A program made the position numbers and the translations under genes. A DNA stretch of 64,000 nt from Lachnospiraceae bacterium (GTDB lineage Bacteria; Bacillota; Clostridia; Lachnospirales; Lachnospiraceae), in NCBI GenBank assembly GCA_021202335.1, contig JAJQDE010000042.1, forward strand, positions 2,320 through 66,319, read 5' to 3'. The notes beneath the pieces were generated by a model. The model saw only the letters and a list, made by a program, of their open reading frames with translations, made no database searches and was not told the origin of the DNA. This document shows, one piece after another, positions 1 through 8,323 of this stretch. How positions within the stretch are numbered: position 1 is the stretch's first letter; every line of letters starts with the position of its first letter.

Positions 1-3000
1 AACTGCACGAGCCTTGAGAGCTTGGATATGAGCGGGATAGATTTAAGCAGCCTTACATCGATGGAGAGAATATTCAGCAGCAATAGTGGTTACAGTATGG
101 TGTACGGATGTATGAGCAACATAGGTGAGATGAGCGTAGACTTAAGCAATGCGAAGCTTGGCAGCGTGACGACAATGTCTTATATGTTTGCCGGAAACAC
201 TAAGCTCTCCAATGTTACATTTAAGGGCGCGGATATAGGCAGCGGTCATAATAACGGAGTAACGATGAGCTATATGTTTAACGGCTGCACGAGCCTGACG
301 AACGCGGATTTAAGTTTAATAAGCATGGATTACGCGACCAGCACAAGCAATATGTTTAACGGATGTACGGGCTTGAAAAAGGCAGACATGAGCAGCGCGG
401 TTTTTCCGTATGTAACTGATATGAGCTGTATGTTTTATGGCTGCACGAGCCTTGAGAGTCTGGACATGAGCGGCGCGGACTTAAGCGCGGTTACTAATAT
501 ATCAAGTATGTGTTACGGCTGTACGGCGCTGACGGAAGCAAACCTAAGCGGGGCGAAGCTTAGCGCGATGACAAGCAGAGCAAATATGCTTTGGGCGTTT
601 GGTGACTGCGAGAACCTTGAGAGCTTGGATATGAGCGGGATAGATTTAAGCAGCCTTACATCGATGGAGAGAATATTCAGCAGCAATAGCGGTTACAGCA
701 TGGTGTACGGATGTATTACCCTGATAGGCAGGATGAGCATAGACCTAAGCGGCGCGAAGCTTAGCAAGGTGGAAACAATGGACAATATGTTTGACGGAAA
801 TACCAGCCTTGCTAGCGTTACATTTAAGGGCGCGGATATAGGCGGCAGCTCGAAAAACGGAGTGACGATGAGCTATATGTTCAGCAGCTGCACGAACCTT
901 GCGAGCGTGGATATGAGATATGCGTCGTCCACAGGCAGAGATATAGAGGAAAGCACGGAGGACGCGCAGGAGGAAAGCATAGCCGGAGCGGACTTAAGCG
1001 CGGCGGATTTGAGCCAAGTGACGGACATGGAGTATATGTTTTATAACTGTACGAGCCTTGAAAGCATAGGGCTGACCGGCACAGTGTTGGGAAGCGTCAC
1101 TAATGTAAATTATATGCTTAACGGCTGCGAAAAAATTACGACGCTTGATTTTAGCGCCACGGATATGACAGCGCTGACAAGTCAAAACGCGGCGTATATG
1201 CTCAAGGGAATAACGGAGTTAAAGATTATATATGCTCCTGTCGGGCTTGCGGCAGCCGTTAATGTGCCGGACAATGGGACATGGTATATAGCGGGAGATA
1301 CAAGCGGCGAGCCGATTACGGTTATTCCACAAAATCAATCGGAAAGCGTTCGCATATATAACGGAGAGCTTGCGGATGATGAGGACTTAGGTGACGCGCT
1401 CGAGGAGGGCGAAACTGAGGAAGAAACCGAGGAGGAAGAAAGCGAGGAGAGCGAACGCGCGAAGCTGACGGTGGACGACACGACTGAAGACAGCACCGAA
1501 AGCGGCAGCGAGGAGAGCGAAGACGGCACCGAAAGCGGAAGCACCGAGAGCGGTGACGATACGGAGAGCGGAAGCACGGAGAGCGGCGACGGCAGCACGG
1601 AAAGCGGCAGCGCCGCAAAAAGCAGCATATCGTTAAAAAGCAGCGAGATTACCGTGACAGCGGCAAATCTTGTTGAAACAGGCAAGCCTCAATATGCGGT
1701 GACTGTTACCTACATATATAAAAATGGAAGTAAATCATACCGCCAGCAGCTTACGGAGGGTGTGCATTATACGGTGAAAATCGCTTCGGGCGGAACCACG
1801 GCAGGAGAAGCGTTGGTTGAAATCACGGGTACGGGTACGGAAACGGATTTAGGCACATTTAAAGACACGGAAACGGCGACATATACGATATTGCAGAAAG
1901 CGGACGCCAAGTCGGATGTGGCGCACAATATCGCCAAGATGAAGTTTAGCCTAAACAGCACGGACCTGAAAAACAATACATATACAGGGCTTTACATTAC
2001 GCCTGCGGTGGAAAATGCAGCAGGGCTTGTGGAGAACACGGATTACACGGTTTCATATAAAAACAACGTGAATGCCGGCAAGGCGACAGTTACCGTTATG
2101 GGAATTGCTCCGTATTATGGCACAAAGACGCTGACCTTTACTATTAAAAAGGCGGATATCACAAAGCAGAGCGTGAGCTTTACGGCATCGAACGTAAAAC
2201 AGTTTTCAGGCAGCGGAAAGACCTTGACCGCGACAGCGGCAAGCTCGTTTGCGTACAGCAAGGGTAAGGCGGTCACGCTTAAAAATCTCGCAATGACGCT
2301 AGGCGATGTGCCGATGAGCGCGCTTGAGGATTACACCGTTTCATATAAAAATAACACAAAGCCGGGTACGGCGACAGCCACGGTAAAGGGCATGAACAAT
2401 CTGTCCGGCTCGATTAAGATAACCTACCCGATTACGGCGGCAAGCGACAGCGAGTTTAGGAATGTGCTGACAGGCAGCAGCGCGACAAAACCGCTTAGCG
2501 CCGAGTATTCATCAAAGGGCGCAAGGCTTACAAGCATTACGGTCGGCAGCACGAAGCTTCTCGAGGGCACGGATTACACGGTGAAGTACCCGGGCGATAC
2601 TGACGCTTCAGTTACGACTGTTACCGTGACCGGAAAGGGCGTATACAAGAATGTGAAGAAGGTCACGGCGTACATAAAGACGGTAAAAGGCTCTTATCAC
2701 ATCAAGAGCGGCGCGGTGGTTGACTCGTCAAAGATAAGCACGTCGGAAACCGCAAAGATAATAAAGGCGGCAAAAATCACGGACGCGGAGGGAAAGCTTA
2801 TAGACGCGGACACGGTGACGCTTACCGTGGGCACATCTTCAATCACGGTAACGCCAAACACAGGTAATACGAATTACCAAAAGACGGTGCTCTCGTGCCG
2901 ATATGCCATGAAGCTTTCGAGCCTGAAGCAAGGCTCGACTCCGACAAAGTATTTTGACGGCGTTAATTCGGTGACGCTTACGAAAACGGAAATCGCGGGG

Positions 3001-3150
3001 GCGCTCGGCGTATCGGAGAACGATTTTACAGTGATCTCATACAAGAACAACCACAAGACCGGCACGGCGCAGGTGACTGTTACAGCCAAAAGCAGCAGCG
3101 GCTACTATGGCACAAAGACAGTTAAGTTCAAGATAGCGAAACAGCCTTAA
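1..3150 (+). CDS. BspA-like surface protein with leucine-rich-type repeats, 3' part
   Basis: The reading frame is open from base 1, so the start and any signal peptide lie outside the window; about 1049 residues are visible. The first 420 or so residues are short repeats of the type NCTSLESLDMSG / YMFNGCTSL, the pattern of the BspA-like/DUF285 family of bacterial surface proteins. An acidic linker rich in Glu, Ser, Thr and Gly follows (bases about 1380-1620). The C-terminal half (1620-3147) holds several copies of a beta-rich module with the signature YTVSYKNN ... AGxATVTV ... YYGTKT. No LPXTG motif or C-terminal membrane segment is seen; the protein ends in FKIAKQP. By family knowledge such proteins are secreted and often bind host or surface ligands; the ligand here is unknown. 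A terminator follows, so it is separate from the flagellar genes. Confidence 0.85.
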   Translation, partial: NCTSLESLDMSGIDLSSLTSMERIFSSNSGYSMVYGCMSNIGEMSVDLSNAKLGSVTTMSYMFAGNTKLSNVTFKGADIGSGHNNGVTMSYMFNGCTSLTNADLSLISMDYATSTSNMFNGCTGLKKADMSSAVFPYVTDMSCMFYGCTSLESLDMSGADLSAVTNISSMCYGCTALTEANLSGAKLSAMTSRANMLWAFGDCENLESLDMSGIDLSSLTSMERIFSSNSGYSMVYGCITLIGRMSIDLSGAKLSKVETMDNMFDGNTSLASVTFKGADIGGSSKNGVTMSYMFSSCTNLASVDMRYASSTGRDIEESTEDAQEESIAGADLSAADLSQVTDMEYMFYNCTSLESIGLTGTVLGSVTNVNYMLNGCEKITTLDFSATDMTALTSQNAAYMLKGITELKIIYAPVGLAAAVNVPDNGTWYIAGDTSGEPITVIPQNQSESVRIYNGELADDEDLGDALEEGETEEETEEEESEESERAKLTVDDTTEDSTESGSEESEDGTESGSTESGDDTESGSTESGDGSTESGSAAKSSISLKSSEITVTAANLVETGKPQYAVTVTYIYKNGSKSYRQQLTEGVHYTVKIASGGTTAGEALVEITGTGTETDLGTFKDTETATYTILQKADAKSDVAHNIAKMKFSLNSTDLKNNTYTGLYITPAVENAAGLVENTDYTVSYKNNVNAGKATVTVMGIAPYYGTKTLTFTIKKADITKQSVSFTASNVKQFSGSGKTLTATAASSFAYSKGKAVTLKNLAMTLGDVPMSALEDYTVSYKNNTKPGTATATVKGMNNLSGSIKITYPITAASDSEFRNVLTGSSATKPLSAEYSSKGARLTSITVGSTKLLEGTDYTVKYPGDTDASVTTVTVTGKGVYKNVKKVTAYIKTVKGSYHIKSGAVVDSSKISTSETAKIIKAAKITDAEGKLIDADTVTLTVGTSSITVTPNTGNTNYQKTVLSCRYAMKLSSLKQGSTPTKYFDGVNSVTLTKTEIAGALGVSENDFTVISYKNNHKTGTAQVTVTAKSSSGYYGTKTVKFKIAKQP
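12..907 (+). repeat. Imperfect 603-bp-spaced direct repeat inside the BspA-like gene
   Basis: A block of about 295 bases beginning at 12 recurs beginning at 615, an offset of exactly 603 bases (201 codons). The first 75 bases of each copy (12-86 and 615-689) are identical. The rest is similar, with shared stretches such as the one coding VTFKGADIG. The spacing keeps the frame, so it reads as internal duplication of a multi-repeat unit. Confidence 0.85.
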
Positions 3151-3160
3151 AACAAAAAAT

Positions 3161-3210
3161 GCGGTGCAAAGCCATGGATTACCCCCGTGGCTTCGCACCG
3201 TTTTTATTTT
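3161..3210 (+). terminator. Rho-independent terminator after the BspA-like gene
   Basis: GGTGCAAAGCCATGG (3163-3177) pairs with CCGTGGCTTCGCACC (3185-3199) except for one mismatch and one wobble. The stem is preceded by an A-run and followed by TTTTTATTTTT. It separates the surface protein gene from the flagellar operon. Confidence 0.88.
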
Positions 3211-3244
3211 TCACTGTTAGAAAAAGAGAAATAGAAATTAAGAC

Positions 3245-3272
3245 TTGAAATATTCTCAAAATAAATTATAAT
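3245..3272 (+). promoter_or_regulatory. Sigma-A-type promoter of the fla/che operon
   Basis: TTGAAA at 3245-3250 and TATAAT at 3267-3272 are separated by 16 bases, in the gap between the upstream terminator and flgB. Transcription would start near 3280, giving a leader of about 65 bases. No other good promoter is seen in this gap, so it probably drives the long flagellar operon. Confidence 0.72.
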
Positions 3273-3345
3273 AGAGTAAGGGTAAAAGGCATTATGGAAA
3301 TTATACCGGTTGATTTATGGAAACGGCAGGAAAGGAAGGAAGCCT

Positions 3346-3738
3346 ATGCTGAGCAATTCAAATTTGTTTGACTACATTAATGTTATGAGCACGACTCTTG
3401 ACGCGACGTCAAAGAGGGAAGCTCTTATAGCGAATAATATTGCAAATGTGAACACACCTGATTATAAGAGAAAGGATATCCGCTTTGAAACGGAGCTGAA
3501 AAACGCTTTTATAAGAGCTGACGGAGACAGCGTTGACTCAAGGGTGAAGGAGCTTGACCTTGACGCGCTTCAGCCCGAAACATATACGGACTATTCAGAG
3601 CTTTCATATCGCTACGATGGAAACAATGTAGACATCGACACGGAAAATGCAATTGCCGCGGAAAATCAGATTAAGTATAACGGACTTATGGAGCTGGTAA
3701 ACAAGAGCTTTTCGCAGATTCAGTCGGTGCTGAAGTAA
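3346..3738 (+). CDS. flgB: Flagellar proximal rod protein FlgB
   Basis: A 130-residue rod protein that joins the MS ring/FliE to the rest of the flagellar rod in the periplasm-equivalent space and wall. The N-terminal segment with ANNIANVNTPDYKRKD is the typical rod/hook N-terminal motif, and the C-terminus is the matching amphipathic helix. The ATG at 3346 is preceded by AGGAAAGGAAGG, whereas an upstream in-frame TTG at 3310 has no ribosome site, so 3346 is taken as the start. It is the first gene of the flagellar operon, with flgC and fliE next, the order found across Firmicutes. Confidence 0.95.
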   Translation: MLSNSNLFDYINVMSTTLDATSKREALIANNIANVNTPDYKRKDIRFETELKNAFIRADGDSVDSRVKELDLDALQPETYTDYSELSYRYDGNNVDIDTENAIAAENQIKYNGLMELVNKSFSQIQSVLK

Positions 3739-3756
3739 CCGGGACGGAGGATTTAT

Positions 3757-4248
3757 ATGGGAATTTTTGACACGTTTGATATCAGCGCATCAGGTATGTC
3801 AGCTGAGAGATACCGCATGGACATTATTTCACAGAATTTGGCGAATGCCAATACCACAAGGACCGAGGACGGCACGCCGTATGTAAGGAAGGTCGTTACA
3901 TTTCAGGAAAAGACGGATACGGAAACAAGAAGCTTTTCCCATATGCTTGACACGGCTTTCAGCAACCTGAGCGGCAGACCGATAGGATATGTAAATTCAG
4001 CGGAGCTTTCGGTGGACGGGAACGGCGTCAAAATCGGCGGTGTGTATGAGGACACATGGACCGAAGAGGTGCTGGCTTATGAACCTGAGCATCCGGATGC
4101 CGATGAGAACGGCTATGTGCATTATCCGAATGTCAACGTGATAACGGAAATGACAAACATGATAGACGCAAGCCGCGGCTATGAAGCAAACCAGGCAGCC
4201 TTTGAAGCGACAAAATCAATGGCGCTCAAGGGGCTTGAGATGGAATAA
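3757..4248 (+). CDS. flgC: Flagellar proximal rod protein FlgC
   Basis: 163 residues, slightly longer than many FlgC proteins. The N-terminus (GIFDTFDISASGMSAERYRM, then QNLANANTTRT) and the C-terminus (NVITEMTNMIDASRGYEANQ) are the conserved rod-protein helices; the DASRGYEAN motif is diagnostic for FlgC/FlgG-type axial proteins. It forms the proximal rod with FlgB. It lies 18 bases after flgB with GGACGGAGG as ribosome site. Confidence 0.96.
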   Translation: MGIFDTFDISASGMSAERYRMDIISQNLANANTTRTEDGTPYVRKVVTFQEKTDTETRSFSHMLDTAFSNLSGRPIGYVNSAELSVDGNGVKIGGVYEDTWTEEVLAYEPEHPDADENGYVHYPNVNVITEMTNMIDASRGYEANQAAFEATKSMALKGLEME

Positions 4249-4292
4249 TACCAATCGGTTAAAGTGCGAATAAGAATGGAGATTATTAAAAA

Positions 4293-4625
4293 ATGACGAT
4301 TACAGCAGCAAATGACATTGACAGTCTGTACAATGTAACCTCGGACGCCGTGAAAAATACGCTTTTCGACAGCAGCACGGAGGAAACGGACGACAACAAT
4401 ATTTTCAGCACGTTCCTTGACGCGGCGGTGAGCAATATCAATGATACTAACATAGCGCTTTCAAATCAGGAAAACGAGGAACTGAAATGGGCTATGGGAA
4501 TTTCCGAAAACACACATGACCTTACGATTGCGGTTGGAAAGGCGGAAACAGCCTTAGGTTATACCGTTGCACTCCGCGATAAGCTGCTTGACGCATATCA
4601 GGAAATCATGCAGATGCAGATTTAA
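4293..4625 (+). CDS. fliE: Flagellar hook-basal body protein FliE
   Basis: 110 residues. FliE links the MS ring (FliF) to the first rod subunit. The C-terminal half (NDTNIALSNQENEELKWAMG ... AVGKAETALGYTVALRDKLLDAYQEIMQMQI) matches the FliE family, which ends in a helix with an RDKLLDAYQEIM-type sequence. The N-terminal 40 residues are acidic and variable. The ribosome site is GGAG nine or ten bases before the ATG. Confidence 0.94.
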   Translation: MTITAANDIDSLYNVTSDAVKNTLFDSSTEETDDNNIFSTFLDAAVSNINDTNIALSNQENEELKWAMGISENTHDLTIAVGKAETALGYTVALRDKLLDAYQEIMQMQI

Positions 4626-4639
4626 TAGTGACTGAATCA

Positions 4640-4678
4640 TGCACAGCCTTTTTCTTTTCATGAGAAAAGAGCTGTGCA
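4640..4678 (+). promoter_or_regulatory. Intercistronic bulged hairpin between fliE and fliF
   Basis: TGCACAGC (4640-4647) pairs perfectly with GCTGTGCA (4671-4678). Inside it TCTTTTC (4653-4659) pairs with GAAAAGA (4664-4670) around the loop ATGA. A five-base bulge sits on the 5' side. No U-run follows, so it is more likely an RNA stability or processing element than a terminator. Confidence 0.6.
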
Positions 4679-4726
4679 AAGTAGGTATATGGAATATACG
4701 GGAACCGTAAGAAGGAGACACTTAAA

Positions 4727-6340
4727 ATGGTTGACAAGGTATTGGATTTTGCCAAAAAGCTTTTGGAACGGATAAAAGAATGGTGGAACAAATTCCAGCC
4801 CAAGCAGAAAACGTTGATAATCGGAGTTATAGCTGTGGTGCTGCTTGCCATGGGAATACTGATAGCGGTGCTTACAAGGAAGCAGTATGAAAATCTTGTC
4901 AACTGCGAGTCTACAAAGGAAGCCTCGACAATCAGGGATTTGCTTGACGGAGAGGGGCTGGACTACAAGATATCGTCGGACGGCTTGAGCTTTGATATAT
5001 TGTCCACACAGGTGTCGGATGCAAATCGGCTGCTCGGCGCGAATAATATCCCGACGTCGTCATATACGCTCGACGATGTGCTTGACGGCAGCTTTTCCAC
5101 AACGGAAGCAGACAAGCAGAAGCGTTATAAGCTCTATCTGGAAGGACAGATAGAGGAGGATGTGGAGAGCATGACGGCAATTAAATCTGCGGCGTGCCAG
5201 CTCACTATTCCCGAGGACAACGGGACGCTGATTGCACAAAATCTCGATACATATGCGAGCCTGCTTTTGGAGTTTAACGAAGAAGCGGACTTTACCGAGG
5301 AGAACGCTGCGGCAATTGCAAGAATGATTGCTACCGGTATCGGAAATGATACGACGGATAACATTACCATCACTGACGTGGACGGAAATATCTGGTTCCC
5401 TGTTGAGCAGACCTATTCCACCATTGAAAAGGCAGATACGATGCTGATGCTCAAGCAGGAGGCTGAAAGCCTGATTAAAAATGAAGTAAAGCAGGTTCTT
5501 TTGGCGACCAACGAGTTCAATCAGATTGAGGTTGCCACCAATGTCGAGATGGATTTTTCACAGACGGAGGTCACACAGCACAATTACACCCCTGCGGACG
5601 GACAGGAGCAGGGCGTGCTTTCGCACGAGGAGCTTTATACATCAAACAGCTCGGACAGCTCGGGCGGAGTGCCCGGAACCGACTCAAATTCGGAAACGGA
5701 CTATTACATAAGCGATGCGACGGGCACTGATACGAGCACCTATGAGCGAAAGAGCGATTATCTGCCGAACGAGGAAATCATCAAGACGACGGAAGCGACC
5801 GGCACGATTGAGTACGACAGCAGCACGGTGTCGGTGGCGGCGGTGAAGTACCGCATCGTGAGAGAGGATGATGTGGAGATTCAGGGGCTTTTGGACGGCA
5901 TCACATGGGATGAATATAAGCTTGCGAATGATGAAAGAGTTAAAATAGAATTGGACGACGACCTTATAAGCATGGTGGCGAATGCGACCGGTATTCCGGT
6001 AAACAACGTTACCTTTGTGGCGTACGAGGAGGTGCAGTTCATCGACTCCGTTACGTCAAAGGTCAGCTCTAAGGACGTGATACAGATTGTCCTTATCATC
6101 ATTATCCTTGCGCTTTTGGCGTTTGTGGTAATCATGAGCCTGAGGACAAAGAAAGAGGTCGAGGAGGAGGAAGAGCTTGCCGTCGAGGATTTGTTACAGT
6201 CAAATCAGGTAGAGCAGCTTGAAAGCATTTCGACAGAGCAGAAATCTGAGGCGAGAAAGCTTATTGAAAATTTTGTGGAAGAAAATCCCGAGGCGGTTGC
6301 CATACTTTTGCGGAACTGGCTTGAAGAGGATTGGGGGTAG
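4727..6340 (+). CDS. fliF: Flagellar MS-ring protein FliF
   Basis: 537 residues. FliF forms the membrane-embedded MS ring on which the C ring and export gate assemble. Membrane segment 1 is near residues 29-49 (TLIIGVIAVVLLAMG...) and segment 2 near 451-473 (QIVLIIIILALLAFVV). Between them lies the YscJ/FliF-type ring domain, starting with NLVNCESTKEASTIRDLLDG, then an acidic, Ser/Thr-rich variable stretch. The cytoplasmic tail with ENPEAVAILLRNWLEED is the FliG-binding segment. SD sequence AAGGAGA precedes the ATG. Downstream fliG is 50 bases away. Confidence 0.96.
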   Translation: MVDKVLDFAKKLLERIKEWWNKFQPKQKTLIIGVIAVVLLAMGILIAVLTRKQYENLVNCESTKEASTIRDLLDGEGLDYKISSDGLSFDILSTQVSDANRLLGANNIPTSSYTLDDVLDGSFSTTEADKQKRYKLYLEGQIEEDVESMTAIKSAACQLTIPEDNGTLIAQNLDTYASLLLEFNEEADFTEENAAAIARMIATGIGNDTTDNITITDVDGNIWFPVEQTYSTIEKADTMLMLKQEAESLIKNEVKQVLLATNEFNQIEVATNVEMDFSQTEVTQHNYTPADGQEQGVLSHEELYTSNSSDSSGGVPGTDSNSETDYYISDATGTDTSTYERKSDYLPNEEIIKTTEATGTIEYDSSTVSVAAVKYRIVREDDVEIQGLLDGITWDEYKLANDERVKIELDDDLISMVANATGIPVNNVTFVAYEEVQFIDSVTSKVSSKDVIQIVLIIIILALLAFVVIMSLRTKKEVEEEEELAVEDLLQSNQVEQLESISTEQKSEARKLIENFVEENPEAVAILLRNWLEEDWG

Positions 6341-6389
6341 CATGGAGCGCTTTCCCGGCTTCATCAATATTGCGTAAGGAGATTTTATA

Positions 6390-7400
6390 ATGGCTGAAAA
6401 GGATGAATTAAAAGGAATACAAAAGGCAGCCATACTGCTGATTGCATTGGGACCTGAAAAGTCCTCCCTGATATTCAAGCATTTGAAAGAGGATGAAATC
6501 GAGGATTTAACACTTGAGATTGCCAATACCAAAAGTGTTTCGATACAGACGAAGGAAAAGGTTATCAATGAGTTTTACGAGGTCTGCCTTGCGCAGCAGT
6601 ACATTGCGGAGGGCGGTATCGGATATGCCAAGGAGCTTCTTGAGAAAGCGCTCGGCGCAGACAAGGCTATGGACGTTATCGGAAAGCTTACCGCGTCGCT
6701 GCAGGTTAAACCCTTTGAGTTTGTGAAAAAGACGGATGCGTCGCAGCTCTTGAACTTTATACAGGATGAGCATCCGCAGACCATCGCGCTTATTCTTTCC
6801 TATCTGTCTGCGGGTCAGTCTGCTCAGATTTTGAGCGCGCTGGCTCCCGAAAAACAGGCTGATGTGGCAAGACGTATTGCGACGATGGACAGAACAAGCC
6901 CTGATGTTATCAAGGAGGTCGAGCGGGTGCTGGAGTCAAAGCTCTCATCGCTTGTAAATCAGGATTACACCATCATTGGTGGCGTAGATGCGGTTGTGGA
7001 GATTTTGAACACGGTGGATCGCGGAACGGAAAAACATATCATGGGAACACTCGAGGTCGAGGAGCCGGAGCTTGCGGACGAAATCAGGAAAAAGATGTTT
7101 GTATTCGAGGATATCCTGTTGCTCGACGACCGTTCAATACAGCGTGTGCTTAGAGATGTTGACAATAATGACCTGGCGATTGCATGTAAAGGCTCCGGTG
7201 AGGAAGTGCAGAATGCAATCTTCAGAAATATGTCAAAGCGCCTTGCAGAAATGATACGTGAGGACATGGAATTTATGGGACCTGTGCGTATGAAGGATGT
7301 TGAGGAAGCACAGCAGAAGATTGTAAATATTATAAGAAAGCTTGAGGATTCTGCTGAAATTGTCATTTCTCGAGGCGGAGGTGACGAAATCGTTGTATAA
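6390..7400 (+). CDS. fliG: Flagellar motor switch protein FliG
   Basis: 336 residues, the usual length. FliG sits on FliF and transmits torque from the MotA stator to the rotor. N-terminal domain: GIQKAAILLIALGPEKSSLIFKHL. Middle domain: HPQTIALILSYLSAGQSAQIL, with the EHPQTIAL motif that binds FliM. C-terminal torque helix: ELADEIRKKMFVFEDILLLD with the conserved charged residues, then DRSIQRVLRDVD. The start has AAGGAGATTTTATA before ATG. The end overlaps fliH. Confidence 0.97.
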   Translation: MAEKDELKGIQKAAILLIALGPEKSSLIFKHLKEDEIEDLTLEIANTKSVSIQTKEKVINEFYEVCLAQQYIAEGGIGYAKELLEKALGADKAMDVIGKLTASLQVKPFEFVKKTDASQLLNFIQDEHPQTIALILSYLSAGQSAQILSALAPEKQADVARRIATMDRTSPDVIKEVERVLESKLSSLVNQDYTIIGGVDAVVEILNTVDRGTEKHIMGTLEVEEPELADEIRKKMFVFEDILLLDDRSIQRVLRDVDNNDLAIACKGSGEEVQNAIFRNMSKRLAEMIREDMEFMGPVRMKDVEEAQQKIVNIIRKLEDSAEIVISRGGGDEIVV

Positions 7401-8304
7401 TAATGGAGGCGTACTGAAATCAGGCTGGATCAGAGTAAATCCGGAAAACACGAAAATCATAGATTCCAATGCGAGAGCGGAAGCAAGGCTGAAGGAGCTG
7501 GCGGCGGAGCTTGCAAGACAGTGCGGAGAGGAGCCTGACGAGGGCTTTTCGGAAGGTATTAACGCCACGGAAATTTCCGATTTGACGCGCGACGAAAACG
7601 GAAACATTACAGGCTACGGTCCGGGCGGTGACGGCGCGCAGGCTAAGCCCGATGCAAAGGAAGCAGCCGCAGCTTATGAGGAGCTGGTCGCACAGGCAAA
7701 GGAAGAGGTTGAGAAGCTGAAGCGTCAGGCAGTTTCAGAAATCGAGGCGGCGCGTGCGCAGGCAATCGCTGAAGGAAAAGAGCAGGGCTATCAGGAAGGC
7801 TACGAGCAGGGTAAGCAGAAAGGCTATGACGAGGGGCACAAGGATGGCTTGGACAGCGTGTCCGATATGAAGGAAAAGGCGGTTGCGGACGCGGAAAGAA
7901 GAAAAGTGGAGCTTGAGGCAAAATATCAGGCAAGGTTCAAGGAATTGGAGCCTAAATTTATAGAAACCCTTACCGGGATTTATGAGCATATTTTTCATGT
8001 GAATCTGAGAAACTCAAGGGAGCTGATTGTATATCTGATACAAAACACAATGCGGAACGTGGAGGGAGGAACGACGTACCTTATCCATGTTTCAAAGGAG
8101 GATTATCCTTTTGTGAGCATGCAGAAGCGCGAGCTTATCAAAAATACAAATATTAATATTGAGCTTGTGGAGCTTTTGGAGGATGCCACGCTTGGCAAAA
8201 ATGAATGTATGATAGAAACGGGAAACGGAATATTTGACTGCAGCCTTGGCACGCAGCTTGAGGCGCTGAACCAGGAGCTGCGTCTGCTGTCATATGAGCC
8301 TTGA
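7393..8304 (+). CDS. fliH: Flagellar export ATPase regulator FliH
   Basis: About 303 residues. FliH holds and regulates the FliI ATPase at the base of the export gate. The N-terminus (LKSGWIRVNPENTKIIDSN) is the FliH-type peptide. A Gly-periodic segment of the kind GYQEGYEQGKQKGYDEGHKDG follows (bases about 7785-7850), the GxxxG repeat helix typical of FliH. The C-terminal domain resembles the V-ATPase E subunit. Start choice: GGAGGTGA at 7376-7383 lies eight or nine bases before a TTG at 7393, so the gene would overlap fliG by 8 bases. The frame is open further upstream (GTG 7381, ATG 7342), so the start is uncertain. Confidence 0.88.
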   Translation: MYNNGGVLKSGWIRVNPENTKIIDSNARAEARLKELAAELARQCGEEPDEGFSEGINATEISDLTRDENGNITGYGPGGDGAQAKPDAKEAAAAYEELVAQAKEEVEKLKRQAVSEIEAARAQAIAEGKEQGYQEGYEQGKQKGYDEGHKDGLDSVSDMKEKAVADAERRKVELEAKYQARFKELEPKFIETLTGIYEHIFHVNLRNSRELIVYLIQNTMRNVEGGTTYLIHVSKEDYPFVSMQKRELIKNTNINIELVELLEDATLGKNECMIETGNGIFDCSLGTQLEALNQELRLLSYEP

Positions 8305-8323
8305 TATAAAGGGGATGAGGTAA

